Of a stretch of DNA of 64,000 nucleotides, positions 12,118-24,262 are shown one piece after another (positions within the stretch are counted from its first letter, which is position 1; the number at the start of each line of letters is the position of its first letter). This DNA comes from Climacteris rufus (Eukaryota > Chordata > Aves > Passeriformes > Climacteridae), in contig VZRZ01007321.1 of the NCBI GenBank assembly GCA_013398175.1, forward strand, positions 248,248 through 312,247, given 5' to 3'. The notes under the pieces were generated by a model that saw only the letters and a list, made by a program, of their open reading frames with translations, did no database searches and was not told the DNA's origin. The translations under genes and the position numbers were made by a program.

Positions 12118-15100
12118 TTATACTTGCCTAAACTAAATAAAATATACTTGCCTAATAATTAACCAATAGGAAAAGGTTGACTTGATAAACTCATTTTCAG
12201 ACAATTTTAACCATTACATACAAAACATTAATTTAATTTCAGCTGAATTACCACCCTTCTGCTTACTAAAAAAAAAAAAAAACTCTCAAGAGAGAACAAA
12301 ATCACCTTTTAAAATTAGAAAAAATAAAACTGTTTTTAAAATCTTTGTTCAATATTTATTTTCTGAATATTTTTAAATTTGAAATTAACAGGAAGTTATG
12401 AACAGTTCATATAAAGCCCATTTTTTAAAACTTTTTTTTTTGTTAAAAACATGAGAATGCATATTTTTTTGTTGAATCACAATGTTAGATAGCGTTTTTT
12501 GACATGTTAGTTAATTCAATATATGTCAAAAGGCTGTGAATCATATAAAGGCAGTGTATTTGTAGTTCTGGGCATTGCTCTGTCTCAGGTAATGGACAAA
12601 GAATGCATGAACCTGGATGAAAACTGCCATGTACTTTGTAGTTAAATAGCAATAATCATTCAGTGATTAAAGGATTGTAATTGCCTGATCAATTTGCATC
12701 CTTCTCACTACTGATGCAAAACTCAAGCTGTTTTATTTTCTGCTAAGCTGTATTTTGGATCCAGGAATGGCATCCTGACTGCATAGTGGACTAAACACAT
12801 GAAGTTAAAAGTATGTAAAATCCTTTTAACATACTTTGATATTTCCAGAACAATTTTTCATCTTCTTGCTACCATTAAGGAAAGATGATAAACGAACTTT
12901 AAAGCCAAATAAGTTTTTGCCTTGGATAATAATCAAGACAAACAAACTTTTCAGGAAAAAATCTATGGAAAATGTGATTATTATAATTAAAAACATATAT
13001 TACATGATCTCACACCCTGTGTCTTTAGTAAAACTAATTATCTTCAGCACAGTATTATTTAAGATACTTCACCTCATGGTGTTTGCCAACTGATTTTTCA
13101 AAAATAAGATTGGGCAAAAATATTTGTAACTCATTAAATTTTTCCTCTTATCTTCTGTTCTCCTTGTAAACAAGCATCTGCTTTCAGTATCCCAAAGATT
13201 TAGTGTTCAGACATCTGCACTAGACCAAATCCATAGAAACTAAAGGGTCAAGTACAATTTAATGAGCACTAATTGCCTTCCATTAACTTGAGACAGAAGA
13301 AAATTCTCCTATTCAGTCCTTTTCCATGAAAGCCTGGTAGCACTGCTAATTACCTGAGTACAAGGTGATGTGTAATATTTTAAGAAAATAATTCACGAGT
13401 ATAATATCAGAGGCTTTCATAGGGTTTATTTGAAAAAGCATTTTTTGGCACTCTTGGAGGTCTGTTTTAATGTATTTTTGCTTTGTGCTGCTGACCTCTG
13501 GTCTCACAGGGAAAAGAAAGTAATCTTTTAACACTATTAGTCAGGGCCATCCAAATTCTAAAAGCTTTCCCCTCACCCCAGCCCAATTTCTCTTCAAAGG
13601 TTGAAAATAAAGTTTAGTAAAACAAACAACTCTGTAAGGATATCTATGAAGTGTCATAAATAATTCAGTTTCATACTTTGTCTTCCTAACAAAGCTCAGA
13701 AAGGTGCCTGAAGAACAGGATGGGTTATTTATGCCAAGCTGTTAGCCCCCCCCCCCCCCACCATACTAAGGTGAAAAACTTAGTTCTCCTTAAATATAAT
13801 CTTTTAACTTCAACAGCATTTACCACATATCCTCTTTTTTTTTCCACCTTGTGTGTCCAATCAATATTTTCAAAAGTCATAACTGCTGGTAGTAAGACAG
13901 AAAATAAGGAAAATCAGGTAGATACAGCATATTTTTGACTTTTTATCACCACACTCATGATAGTTCTTTGAGCATAGTTATAAACCTCTACACTTAAAGG
14001 TGATTATTCCATACAATACATCCTATCAGGCCAACTGCCTTGGTCCCATGTGCTCCCTCTGCTACCCAGGGACTATTGGTAATATAGTCCTAAAATCACA
14101 ACAGAATTCAAAGCAGAACTACAAACACAGACTGTCACCTCATCCTGGGCTCAAGGGGTTTGCAAACTAAAAAACTGGTCTGGAAAATACAGGGATATTG
14201 AACTGAATATAGATGGCAAAGCTGGCACATTGAAGGTGGGCAAAGGAGGCTTCTGGAGGAAAATGACACAAAGCAAATGTAGCTCAGTCCTGTTATTTCT
14301 TCTGGACTCTTTTCTAAGACCACATGGTGAGGGGTTGCATGGCATTTTTTCTTCCCAGTCATTTATTTGAATTATGGAGACATTTCTTGAGGAAAGAATA
14401 AGGGCTTGATATTTTTTTACCAGAAAAAATTACATTTCAGAAAATTTATCCCCTTAATTCAGGTAAAACAAGTCTGCCTAGAAACAACATTGCACTGGCT
14501 ATCTACATCCTGACCAACACATAGTGTAAGAAAACAAATTATATAACAAAAATAAATGACCATATATTGGAAAAAGAACAGGACTGACTTTGAGTCTTCT
14601 GTTTTCTAGACTTCAGGGATGAACATTAGAGTTAGATGAAGAGTCAAACTCTACAAAGGACCAGTAGATTTACAAAAGCTCAATGTGCTTCCACCTGTGT
14701 GATTTGGACTGTAACAAAAACATGGTATTTTGATGACTCTGACAGGAATAGGAAAGAGAAGCATGGAAAAAGATGGAGCTATTCTGGAAACAGTTGAAGG
14801 AAAAAAGACACAATCAGAAACAATATACATATTTAAAGAAAAGAGAAAAAAAAGGCAAAAAATCCACCAAAACAAAATCCAAAACAAAACAAAATCCCAG
14901 CCTGTATTCCTATATTATACAAAAAAGTATTGGAAATTGAAAACATAAAAACCAAATTACTCAGAATAAGAATTAAACCACACTTCAATTGCACAGAAGA
15001 AGTTTAACTGTCTGCATTCCTGCAATGTGATGAATTTCCCACTTAACTTGCTGGTATTCACACAGGAAGCTTTCATCACAGCCTGGAAACTCTGGCTTTG

Positions 15101-17272
15101 TTCACAGGGACTGGGATCTACACCCAGGGGAATTACCTTGGTGTAAAACTGGGGAGGAAGCCAAAGCCAGCCTTTATGTTTTAGCTCCAGCCCTTCATCT
15201 TTCAGCACAAGAACCTCACAAAACCAGCACATTGACAGCTGGGAGACCAAATCTCCTGTGAGCACAAATACAGCCCAGGTCCCAGCTACCCACACAGGAC
15301 TGAGAAAGAGGGGTAATTAAGGAATTAACAGATCTGCAGGGGGGTTTAAAGTTTTCTTTTTTGTTTGTTTAATTAGTAGAATCACAGTGCACATATCAAA
15401 CATACTCCTGATAAACTCTTAAATGTGTGAATTCAACAACCAGCATGTGACCTCAAAAGGCAAAGCGTTCTGGTGTGTATCACTATAATTTATGCTGATG
15501 TTCAAGATTTCATGACTTCATTGAATTAATAGATTAAAAATTTCCATAATAGGCTATTTTGGGGACATTTTCCATATTGTCAAGCTGTTGTTTCACTGGA
15601 GTAGATTAAATATGAGGTTCATACATGTGTAGTGCTAGTTTTAGGAAGTTTTAGCACAAGTTTTCTTGGATTTCATATAATTTGACATCCTTTAGTAAGC
15701 CTTCACTTGCTATAAGACAAAAACATAAATCATTGAACATGAAGTAAGGAACAAACCAAACAAGAGCTATAGAGCCATGCTATTCAATCTGTGTGCATTT
15801 TTCCCTTTAAATTTGCAATCTTCACAGCTAAACCCAGGATAAGCAGTTTCGGTCTTCACACTGGCAATACAGATGAAAAAGGTTATATCAAATGACAAAC
15901 CAGTGTCCTTCATTTCCCTATATTTTAAATGGCAAACTATTTTTCCTGTACTTAGCCCAACCTAAAATGTTCTATATCTTGTCTTTTAATTCTGACTTTC
16001 ATATGTCTGATATCAGGTGAGGATAAATTTCTTAGCACTCCAGAGTGTTCTACTAAACATTAAAAATTATGGGGAGGTGTTTTCTCTAGCATTGTTGACT
16101 GATGTATCAGTAGCATTTAAAATAATGAATTTTTGACCTCTTAGAGGATGAAAAATATTTTGCAGAAGGTATCCACTACTGCTTTTTGTTGTTGTTATTA
16201 AGAAAAAGGTTTTCCTAAGAATTAATCAAAAACTAATCACAGAAACAAATTCCAACAACCCAATGAAAAATGAAGGTTTTTCAAAAAGAAACTTTTATTT
16301 TTAAATTAACTTTTTCTTATTTTTTTCCCTTCACTGTTACCTCGCTTTTGAGATCTGTATCATAACATTAATACAAAGAGTCATGATTTTTCCTTTGTCT
16401 TGATGTGAACATTTTTCCATTTTGTAAGTTTTAATCTCTTGGAAAATTGTGGAGCAGAAAACTAAATAATGACAAAAGAATTTTTTTTAAGTTTTGGGGG
16501 GTTTTCTTTGTTGTTGTTTTTGCCTTATCTCCTCACACAGCTAGACATGATTAGGAAGTGTTTTGAAAGACACTTGAAAAGTGGCTACTGGCCAGCAACA
16601 GGACAAATGCAGGTAACAGCAAAAATGCTTTGCTTCTAGAACATTCTCAGGGAACAGGAACATTTTCCTGGCAAACATACTGGTCTTCACTAGCACTTTT
16701 TACTTGAAAGTTAGTTCAAATATAATTGAAAAAAGTTCTGCCTTTCCTAATGATAGAGATTTTTCAGGAGAAGCTGACACATGGTAATGAAATCATAGGT
16801 ACGTGAATGACAACACTAAATTACACTTATATGATTCTTTCTCCTCATTCAGTGAATTTGTTAAATTGTTCTTTTCACATTCAATAACAATTTAATATCT
16901 GACCTTGACTTTGCTTAATGCTCCTTTTGAGTTCAAAAAGACCTATACTGTCACCAGTCAAAAAATCCTTGAGCTTCCCATCTCCTATAAGTTGGACACA
17001 CACTTGTCTCCCCACAGTAAATCACTGCAAAAAACAGGGAACTGCACTCACAAGCCTTGTGAACTCAGCTATCTCCTTCAGTAACAATATAAATCCTGCT
17101 GAAGTTGACTGCAATGAATAAAGGTCATAGTAAGTTATAGTCATTTAGAATAGCAATAAATCCTGTTGTCTGGAAAATATTTATTTTAACTATTTATAGC
17201 ACTAAATAATTGAAGAACTTCAAGGACTGTAGTTTTGCTCACATCAATGTCATGCTGTTTACATTCTTCTAT
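12118..17272. other. AT-rich non-coding DNA, no gene recognised
   Basis: No recognised repeat family occurs apart from homopolymers (A run near 12269-12282, C14 at 13746-13759). The patch at 15000-15300 is richer in GC and holds a 112-codon minus-strand frame (14957-15295). Its conceptual product has no recognisable domain and I do not call it a gene. Confidence 0.5.
13746..13759. repeat. Poly(C) run of 14
   Basis: Fourteen consecutive C residues lie in otherwise AT-rich DNA. Runs of this kind are prone to length errors in sequencing. Confidence 0.95.
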
Positions 17273-17278
17273 AATATT

Positions 17279-17603
17279 TGCCACAGGTAGAAATCATGAG
17301 TAACTCGGAGCCTTTAGCAGCGGTCTCGTGTCCTGAAGAAAGCGACTTTGGATTCCTCCAGTCTCCGAACAGAGGCGAGCCAGGCATCAGAGCTCCCGCA
17401 GAATCTAAGCTTAGTTCACGCACAGCAGTTTAATTTAAGCAGGGAAGTAAAGAGACGAGAAAGGGTTCTTTTCCGCTTATTGCCAACAGGGTTTTATTAC
17501 CACAGGGTTTTATTACCACAGGAGAGCCACAGGACCAGCCCCCATGGCTCTCGGCACGGCAGGGCCTGGCCGGGTCGTAAGCCACGCCCAGAGGCACCGC
17601 AGC
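17279..17603 (-). mobile_element. Solo LTR, family A (ERVK-like), U3-shortened copy
   Basis: This is a solo long terminal repeat on the minus strand. On the plus strand it runs from TGCCACAGG to GGCACCGCAGCA and is bounded by a perfect 6-bp target-site duplication AATATT (17273-17278 and 17604-17609). Read on its own strand it begins TGCTGCGGTGCCTCTGGG and ends GTTACTCATGATTTCTACC...GGCA. Both ends match the LTR at 50133-50666. At 325 bp it is about 210 bp shorter than that relative. The polyadenylation-signal-to-3'-end distance is almost the same in both (about 215 bp), so the loss is in U3. A 6-bp duplication is typical of class II (ERVK/alpharetrovirus-like) insertions. No internal retroviral sequence adjoins it. 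Confidence 0.9.
17487..17522 (-). promoter_or_regulatory. Tandemly duplicated polyadenylation signal in LTR
   Basis: A 16-bp unit (CAGGGTTTTATTACCA on the plus strand) occurs twice in perfect tandem at 17487-17502 and 17503-17518, with a partial third copy. Each unit contains AATAAA when read on the minus strand (17493-17498 and 17509-17514). The related LTR at 50133-50666 has a single AATAAA here, so the duplication is specific to this copy or its subfamily. Confidence 0.75.
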
Positions 17604-17784
17604 AAATATTGAATCCCATGCTAAATGCAGCATACTTGAAGAACGGCTCCTCTAAGCATGCTGTCAATTCCATTTGGTATCTCTGTACTGAAAAAATGTC
17701 CTTTATTATCAATTTCCTTTGACTATCAGCAAATAAATGAATTCTAGAGCTTGAGCTCTGCTTCTGCTTCTTTGTGAGCCTTGA

Positions 17785-18105
17785 TAGAATCATAGAAACA
17801 CAGAATGGTTTGGACTGGAAGGGAACTTACAGATCATCCAGTTCCAACCCCTCTGCCATGGGTAGGGACATCTTCCACGAGACCAGGTGGCTCAGAGCTC
17901 CATCCAACCTGGCCTGGAACACAACCAGGGATGGGGCATCCACAGCTTCTCTGGGCAGTCTGTGTCAGTGCCTCATCACCCTCACAGTTAAGAGTTTTTT
18001 CCTATTATCTAAGATAAACATGCTCTCTTTCAGTTTTAAACCATTCCCTCTTGTCCTGTCATTACATATCCTTGTGAAAAGTCTGTCTCCATCTTTCTTG
18101 CCCCA
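17785..18105 (-). mobile_element. CR1 retrotransposon 3' end, antisense
   Basis: Plus-strand sequence starts TAGAATCATAGAAACACAG, the reverse complement of the CR1 terminal repeat. It then follows the CR1 3' UTR and the end of ORF2 in antisense: TTCCAACCCCTCTGCCATGG, the CATCCAACCTGGCCTGGAAC block, the GGCATCCACAGCTTCT block, and CCATTCCCTCTTGTCCTGTC, ending near GTCTCCATCTTTCTTG. It is about 320 bp and 5'-truncated. A 151-codon plus-strand frame (17774-18229) overlaps it but is antisense to CR1 and not a gene. Confidence 0.92.
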
Positions 18106-21100
18106 ACTCCAGCACAGCACCTTTCACTCGGTCTTGTTAAACCACATGAGATTCCCATGGTTATTCCTTGTGACTGCTCCCTCTTTAACATGCAGTTGCA
18201 TGAATATGAAATCTATTACCAAATCTTAACAGACTGTCTGTTCCCAAGTCCTGATAGCATGTTACTTTAAATTCTAAAGCAAAAGATAAAGAATGTGTTT
18301 GCAACTCTGCAATTTACTGTTTTGCTAAATATTTGAGGAGAATGAAGAAATCAAAAAACTGAAGTCATATGTGGCTGAAATGAGCCAGTTCCTCAGCTAA
18401 AAAATTGTAATTGTGATTTCAAATAGTCAATAGATTTGTATGAAAAATAATGCAAAATTTTGGGTAAACTAATAAGTAAAAGATAATAAAAATTTGACAG
18501 CTGAGGAAATATATATTAGATACTTGTAATTTTTTATTATTTAGGTTGTGCAGAGACATATTTTGGCTTCAGATAATTCACTGTATATCTCAGTTATGAG
18601 AAGTTCAGATTTTGAAAAGCATATTTGATAATACCCTACTATTTGTGATGTCTGCAGGAAAACTAATATTAAGGGTTTTTTTAATTTTTATTTTTTAATT
18701 AGGACAGTTACATATTCTTTAATATAAAGCACACCATGTTCTGGGTCATGAGATTCTAAGACATGTCACTGCAACAAACATGATAGTTTAACCGAAAAAA
18801 TGCAGGTCCACTACTAAAATTTGTGACTATCTTGTATAAAGCCAAAGGAAAATATAGATTCAAACACACAGATTGAAAACCAGAAATAGCTGGCCTAGTT
18901 AGGAACTGCATAAACATCTTCCATGGTAAACTTTATTGTGGACAGAAGGTTAAAAGGGAATCCTTTAAGATATTGGGATGGTTCATTTCCATTCAGCACA
19001 TTACATGGGGGCTTTAGAGGCAGTTTTGGTATGATGAGAACTTAAGCATATACTTAAGTGCTTTGCTGAATGATGCACCCTGATGCAGGTCTCACTTCAT
19101 GTCATGGGAAAATTAGAGCGTGTCTCAGAGGGATGAAAAAATTAATGATCTCTTTCTGGCAGGTTTATCTTGCAGACATACAGGACACATGACTGTTTTT
19201 AGTGCTGGTGCTACTTCAGCACACCAAGGCCTGCTGTGCTGTGCTGCAACATTTGAGATCTTTTAGCACTGCAAGTGCTGCCTTGATGCCCTTGGTGATT
19301 TTCCCTTCCCAAATTTCCATCTTCTCCAGTGTGGTACCGTTACCTCCTGGAACCCCTCTGAGAAGGCTGAAGTTCAGCTGTCAAAGCTGAGATGGATCCC
19401 TTGGTGAAGGGGTGGAAGTTGCATCAGCTTCACATTTTAGAAAGCACTCTGGGGTCTTTGTGGATAGCAAGCCCCATGAAAAGATGCTGAACAGCACCCA
19501 GACAGTCTGAATGTCCAGATATCAGTTCAACACCAAAAAGCTTGCACTTCTCACATTCTAAAATAAAAATGTGAGGAATGCTGAGAACATATATTTTCTG
19601 CACCAATATGCTAGATTTTTTCCCTAGTATGGATTTAAGCACTAGGTCTGTGAAAGAAATTGGCATTTAATTTATTTTTCTTAATAAATCGAAAGAGATA
19701 ATCTATTTTTATGTGCTCTTTCGCATTGCTAAGTTGCAGGTGCAAAGAAATACAAGTGTATTTGGTTCATGATCTTGGTTCAGACAGTTATTTATATACC
19801 ACTCCACAGAAAATCCCCATAAGTGTCAAATCTATGTGAGCAGTTTTATTAAGCCACTTCTACTATGCTATTAGGCATTTTAAAAATAGTTCTCATTAAT
19901 AAAGTTTTCTTACATGTTTACTTCATGAGTTTGTTAAAGTAAAACCTTTCCTCCTTAACACAAACAGTGTGTTCTTTTTGAAAGACTTTTCTGCCTGAAT
20001 TTGTCCTGCAAGTCCTCTAGTACATTCAAACATCAGGATGAGAAAAAGTTATCAAATGTAAATAAAAAACGCTGAACTGGACCCCCTGGGAACAACTCTC
20101 TGCTTATAGCAAAAAATTCTCATTATTCCCAGATAGAGCTGTGCAATTAACTCACTGTTAATTTTTCTGCTCAGTTTTAGCTTTCCATTATCACAATAAA
20201 TATTTGATAAAGTGTCATATAAAGTATTGTCTAAAGATATAGAAAAAGAGGTTCAGCCAGGTGACTCAGCAGTTGTCATTACCTTTATAAAGAATAAAAA
20301 CCTTTGTTTGTTCAGAAACCAAAATGGTGCAGAGTTGAAGACTGAATGGTACTCAGAGGCTGCTGAATTCAGACCTGCTGTGGGCCAGACAGCAACTGAG
20401 CACTGAGCCCCTGTGCTCTGCTTACTGCCTGGGCTGACCTGACAGTTCTGTCTGTGTACACAGGGACTCTCTCCCCAGGCTTTCTTGAGCCACCTTGTTA
20501 GGGCATTTGGGTTCAGAAGATAAAAGCAGTTTCAGCAATGCTTAGGGAGCTCAAGTCCACAACTGAACTCTAAAACATCTCTTCTGAGCATCTGCCTAAA
20601 TTTAGAAGTAAATTAAAAAAAAAAAAAACAAAAACAACTCCTTTCAGCATTACTAGAGCTGACCTTAGCCTTGCAAAGCAGTTTTGCAACATATAACTGG
20701 ACTTTACCAGACCTAACTGATATCTCAGCAAGTAGCCATAGACATATTACAGAGGTAGAAATAGAGATCGTAGAGATGATAGGTGTTGTCTACAAAAGTA
20801 AAATACAAAAGGTATTCTAAAAGAATAGCTGGTTTACATAATAGTCTAAATTTCCAGAGACAGAGAGAGAAAGAGGGAAATTCAGACCTTCTGCATCTTG
20901 ATAGGAGGGTAACTTCAAACACATCTTCCTAAAATCACCAAGGGTAGGAAGAGATATAGTAAATGCAAACCTTATAGTGTGTATAGTGTGTAGGACCAGT
21001 GCTTAGGCTTCTCAGTTAAAATCTAGGAAGTTCTGATTTCCTACCCACATTTCCAAGATTCTCCTAATTATTCAATTACTGTCTAGTGTTAAAGTACTTA

Positions 21101-22254
21101 GTATTTGGGTAAGCATGTTCATCTCTGTAGATGTACCATGGAAGATGAGTGTCTGAGCATCACTTCTAAAGCTGCTCGTTAAGAATTAAAGTTTCTCTTT
21201 GTTCAATAATGAGCACAAAAAGATACAAAGCCCAAGGACACAGGAAACTCAAGGGATGCTTGAGAAACTTGGGAAAGCCTCTTTAATATTTTACTTTAAC
21301 TCAATGGACAGACTGAAGCTCCACATCCATAGTCTCATGGAGGTTTCTGTCCTTCAGCACCTCTCTTCAGTCTCAGCACAGATATTTTTTTTCTCCCTGT
21401 TATGTAGTTAAAGATAAATGAGACTGTTTGATATTAAGCACAAAATAGAAGCAGAAACATCAGGGTTAAATGTATTACAATACAGAGGTCAATTGATTTC
21501 ATGTGGCTCTGAGACTCAGTTGGCTGTCAGAGAACACAAACAAGGGGTTTCTGTGCATGAAAGCCTCCATCTCTGTTTCAGACTTCAGTGACTTGTTTTC
21601 AAAAAAACCCATATTTGAATTCTTTGACATCTTTACTGCTGAAAATATGGCATAATGTAATTAAATGAGAGTTTCATGCCAAAATTATCGATTCAGCTGA
21701 AGCCATAAACTTTCACCAAGTAGGAAGTAACTGGCAATTTATTTTGCCATAGAGAATTTAACTTGTCATTATGTTGCTAACTGGTTTGGGGTTGTTTTTA
21801 CCTTAGGGCATACCTCAGCCACCTAGGTATGGGGATGGACAGTACTGCAGACATGTATTTGTTCCCAGTGTTCACTTCCAACTAGTATGTGTTTCCTGTT
21901 TTTTTTCATAGGACTTTCAGATTGTCAGTGTTCACCCTGTGTGATGAGCTGAACTGCAATTCAGTTCTCATTCTGCAGGCAACTCTGCAATTCATTTCAC
22001 TGCAAGCAAGGCACCTGAATGTTAAATACTGCAATACACAAAATCATTATTTGGCCTGGACCAAAGGGGTGTGTTTGGGTTTGTTTTTTGTTAAATGTCA
22101 TGCAGTGTGACTTAAGGATTTTAAATCGAACTGCTATTTATGTCTGCTAAGTAAGAGTGGCTTACCAGGTGCTTGCCAATATCAGTCAAACCTGATTCAA
22201 GAACATTTTGAAAAGTTGCAATGCCAGTGACCACTAAATATTACTATTTAGCCA

Positions 22255-22298
22255 TGTTCCCATAAATAAACCCTGCCTGATAAAGTTTTATGGGAACA
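22255..22298. repeat. Inverted repeat, 12-bp arms
   Basis: The left arm TGTTCCCATAAA (22255-22266) is the exact reverse complement of the right arm TTTATGGGAACA (22287-22298), with a 20-base spacer. It could form a short hairpin. I see no recognisable transposon terminal sequence or tandem-site duplication around it. Confidence 0.7.
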
Positions 22299-22983
22299 GG
22301 TTGTACACTGAGTTAATTTAGAGACATTGCTGATAGAATCTGGATGGGTACAATTGGGCCATCAGTGGGATCTGATAAACTGCAAAAAAACCACATGAAA
22401 ATTAATATAATTATATGCTATTTCTGCATTGCCAGAATTACAGTATCAACATATGCAAGGATCAAACAACACAGTTAACTCTTAAAACAAATGGATGAAT
22501 GTTTTTGTGCCTTTGGGACAAGCAAAGCTTCGGTCTAACCCTGACTTGCTGGTTGAGTGCTGCACACAGGACTAGGTCCTGCACTTCTGCAAGTCTTACT
22601 CCATTGGAAGGCTTTGGTTGTGTGTCCCACAGTCCGTTAGTGATTCTTCAGATGGCACAGGTCTATTCTCAGCTAATTACTAAATATGCTTCCCCAGTGT
22701 GCTCAGAAAGCAAATCCTGTGGCCTGTGTGGCCGTGTTGACTAGCAGTGCATGTCTTCATTCCATAAATTAAGTCTGTTACTCTTGAGCATTTAAGGTTC
22801 TTATTTACAGTTAAATTCCTCATTGTTCTCTTGAGTATGCTGAATTGATTACTCATTTATTTGTGGAACACTAATTTGGCATATATTGTGGGACTCTGAA
22901 CTGCAAGTGCCCAATTATTGCCCAATTATAGAACAAATACATGCAGACATTTTAAAGGAAATCAAATACAAGTAGCTATAAAA

Positions 22984-23028
22984 TAATTTTATTTTATTTA
23001 TATTTTATTTATATAAATTATTTTATTT
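22984..23028. repeat. A/T-only low-complexity tract
   Basis: Repeated ATTTT and TTTAT motifs run directly up to the CR1 fragment that begins near 23038. Confidence 0.75.
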
Positions 23029-23037
23029 GCTCTTCAA

Positions 23038-23320
23038 GGAATCATAGAAATAGAGGTCATATAGCTCAGCCTTCCACTTGAGGCAGAAGTATTGCCAACA
23101 GTAGATCAGGTCATCTATGGCTCTGCCTAGCCAAATCCTGAAAACCTTACAAGGACTAAGACTCTGTAGACTCTGGGAAACTTGCTCCAGGACTGCACAA
23201 CACTTCCAGGAGAAAAACTTTTCCTGATATCAAACCTGAGCCTCCCTAACTGTAATTGGGAACCATCAGTATTTGACAGAACTTTGGGCACTACCAAGAA
23301 TAGCATTTTTATTTACCAGT
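23038..23320 (-). mobile_element. Old, diverged CR1 3' end, antisense
   Basis: The fragment begins GGAATCATAGAAATAGAGGTC, a decayed CR1 terminus in antisense. It continues through recognisable blocks such as GAAAAACTTTTCCTGATATC, AACCTGAGCCTCCCTAACTG and GGGCACTACCAAGAATAG. These correspond to the 3' UTR and ORF2 end of an older CR1 subfamily. Substitutions and small indels are numerous, so boundaries are uncertain by some tens of bases. The overlapping 109-codon plus-strand frame is antisense to the element. Confidence 0.75.
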
Positions 23321-24138
23321 GCAAGTGCAATCTATCAGTTGAATATTTTCAGCATCATCTAAGGCAGTCTGCAACACAGGGCAAGAATGTTTTTACTTTG
23401 GGGAAGGTCATGGTTCAAGAATATCATGAAATGAAGTCAGTAATTTCAAAGTGTTGTCCCAAGATTTCTGACAGTTTCTGGATGTCTTTCAGGAATTTTA
23501 AAAGTAAATAATGAAAATAATAATTTAAAAATCCAGTACTCTTTGACCCAGCATGCAAATTCCAAACTTCTGTTTAAAAAACAAATGAAGAGCTCTGCTA
23601 ACTCAAGTAAAATCTATTTAAAAAATATGTTTCAGTGGTTAGAACTGGTGAGCTCTACTTCAGTTTTCAGTCTTACTAAGGTTTCTTGCTAGATCATAAG
23701 CAAATCAACAGAATTCTACCAGAATTCTTCTTTGTTTTAAAATTAAGGTATAGTTAGCTTTTTTTTTCCTAGTAAAGCATTGTGAAAAAGAGTTATTTCT
23801 TTCTAAAAATCTCATAAACTTCAAAAAGAAGAAAAAGCAAAGAAAATCCAAATATGGAGCCGGGTAGCAACTTCAGAAAGATATAAAAAATCTGGAGGTT
23901 TGCTTGTGTTTTTGTTTTTTTGATTGCTTGGTTGGTTGGTTTTGATGGAGTTTTTTGTTTGTTTGAGTTTTGTGGTTTATTGTTTTTCCTGTAGGCCATA
24001 GGAGTCTTACATTTGAGTTCAGAAGGATCAATTGAATGATGGAGTGAGTCATGTTTTACAGTGGGAAAGACTGGCTAAGGGTTAGCGTTTGGAAAAAATA
24101 GGGACAGTTGCCCTCACTTCCTGTGATGTGAGAAATAG
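23321..24138. other. AT-rich non-coding DNA, no gene recognised
   Basis: Only T/G-rich low complexity (near 23905-23990) and ordinary AT-rich sequence are seen. Confidence 0.5.
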
Positions 24139-24262
24139 CCTCAAGCAAATCACTTCTCTGTCCTCTCCCTCCTCTTACTGCAACAATGGAATAATGTTAT
24201 TCACCTCACCTATAAAGCACTGTGTGGAGGACAAGTGTGCCATAAAAGCTCAAAGTATGACA
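24139..24262 (+). mobile_element. Probable MIR/CORE-SINE relic
   Basis: In order, the sequence resembles the 3' half of the amniote MIR (CORE-SINE) consensus. It has a CAAGCAAATCACTTCTCTG block (MIR: GCAAGTCACTTAACCTCTCTG), a pyrimidine-rich block, CAATGGAATAATGTTATTCA (MIR: AAATGGGGATAATAATA), a CACCTCACC block, TATAAAGCACTGTG and a CATAAAAGCTCAAAGTATGA end. It is degraded and short. MIR copies in birds are very old and often survive only where selection acts. The assignment rests on remembered consensus and should be tested with RepeatMasker. Confidence 0.5.

Larger units (their letters stand above)
18106..23037. other. AT-rich non-coding DNA, no gene recognised
   Basis: I recognise no coding region. 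A GC-richer patch near 19190-19500 has short frames on both strands without recognisable domains. An A run lies near 20612-20626, a perfect 12-bp inverted repeat at 22255-22298 (separate entry) and A/T low-complexity sequence at 22984-23028. Confidence 0.5.

Noticed and set aside
11842..12162. Lysine-rich frames at the pentanucleotide array
   Set aside because: They are translations of AAAAG repeats and the gap.
14957..15295. 112-codon minus-strand frame in a GC-richer patch
   Set aside because: No domain is recognised and it has no splice sites in convincing positions. It could be part of an unrecognised old repeat.
17774..18229. 151-codon plus-strand frame
   Set aside because: It reads through an antisense CR1 3' UTR, which has no coding function on this strand.
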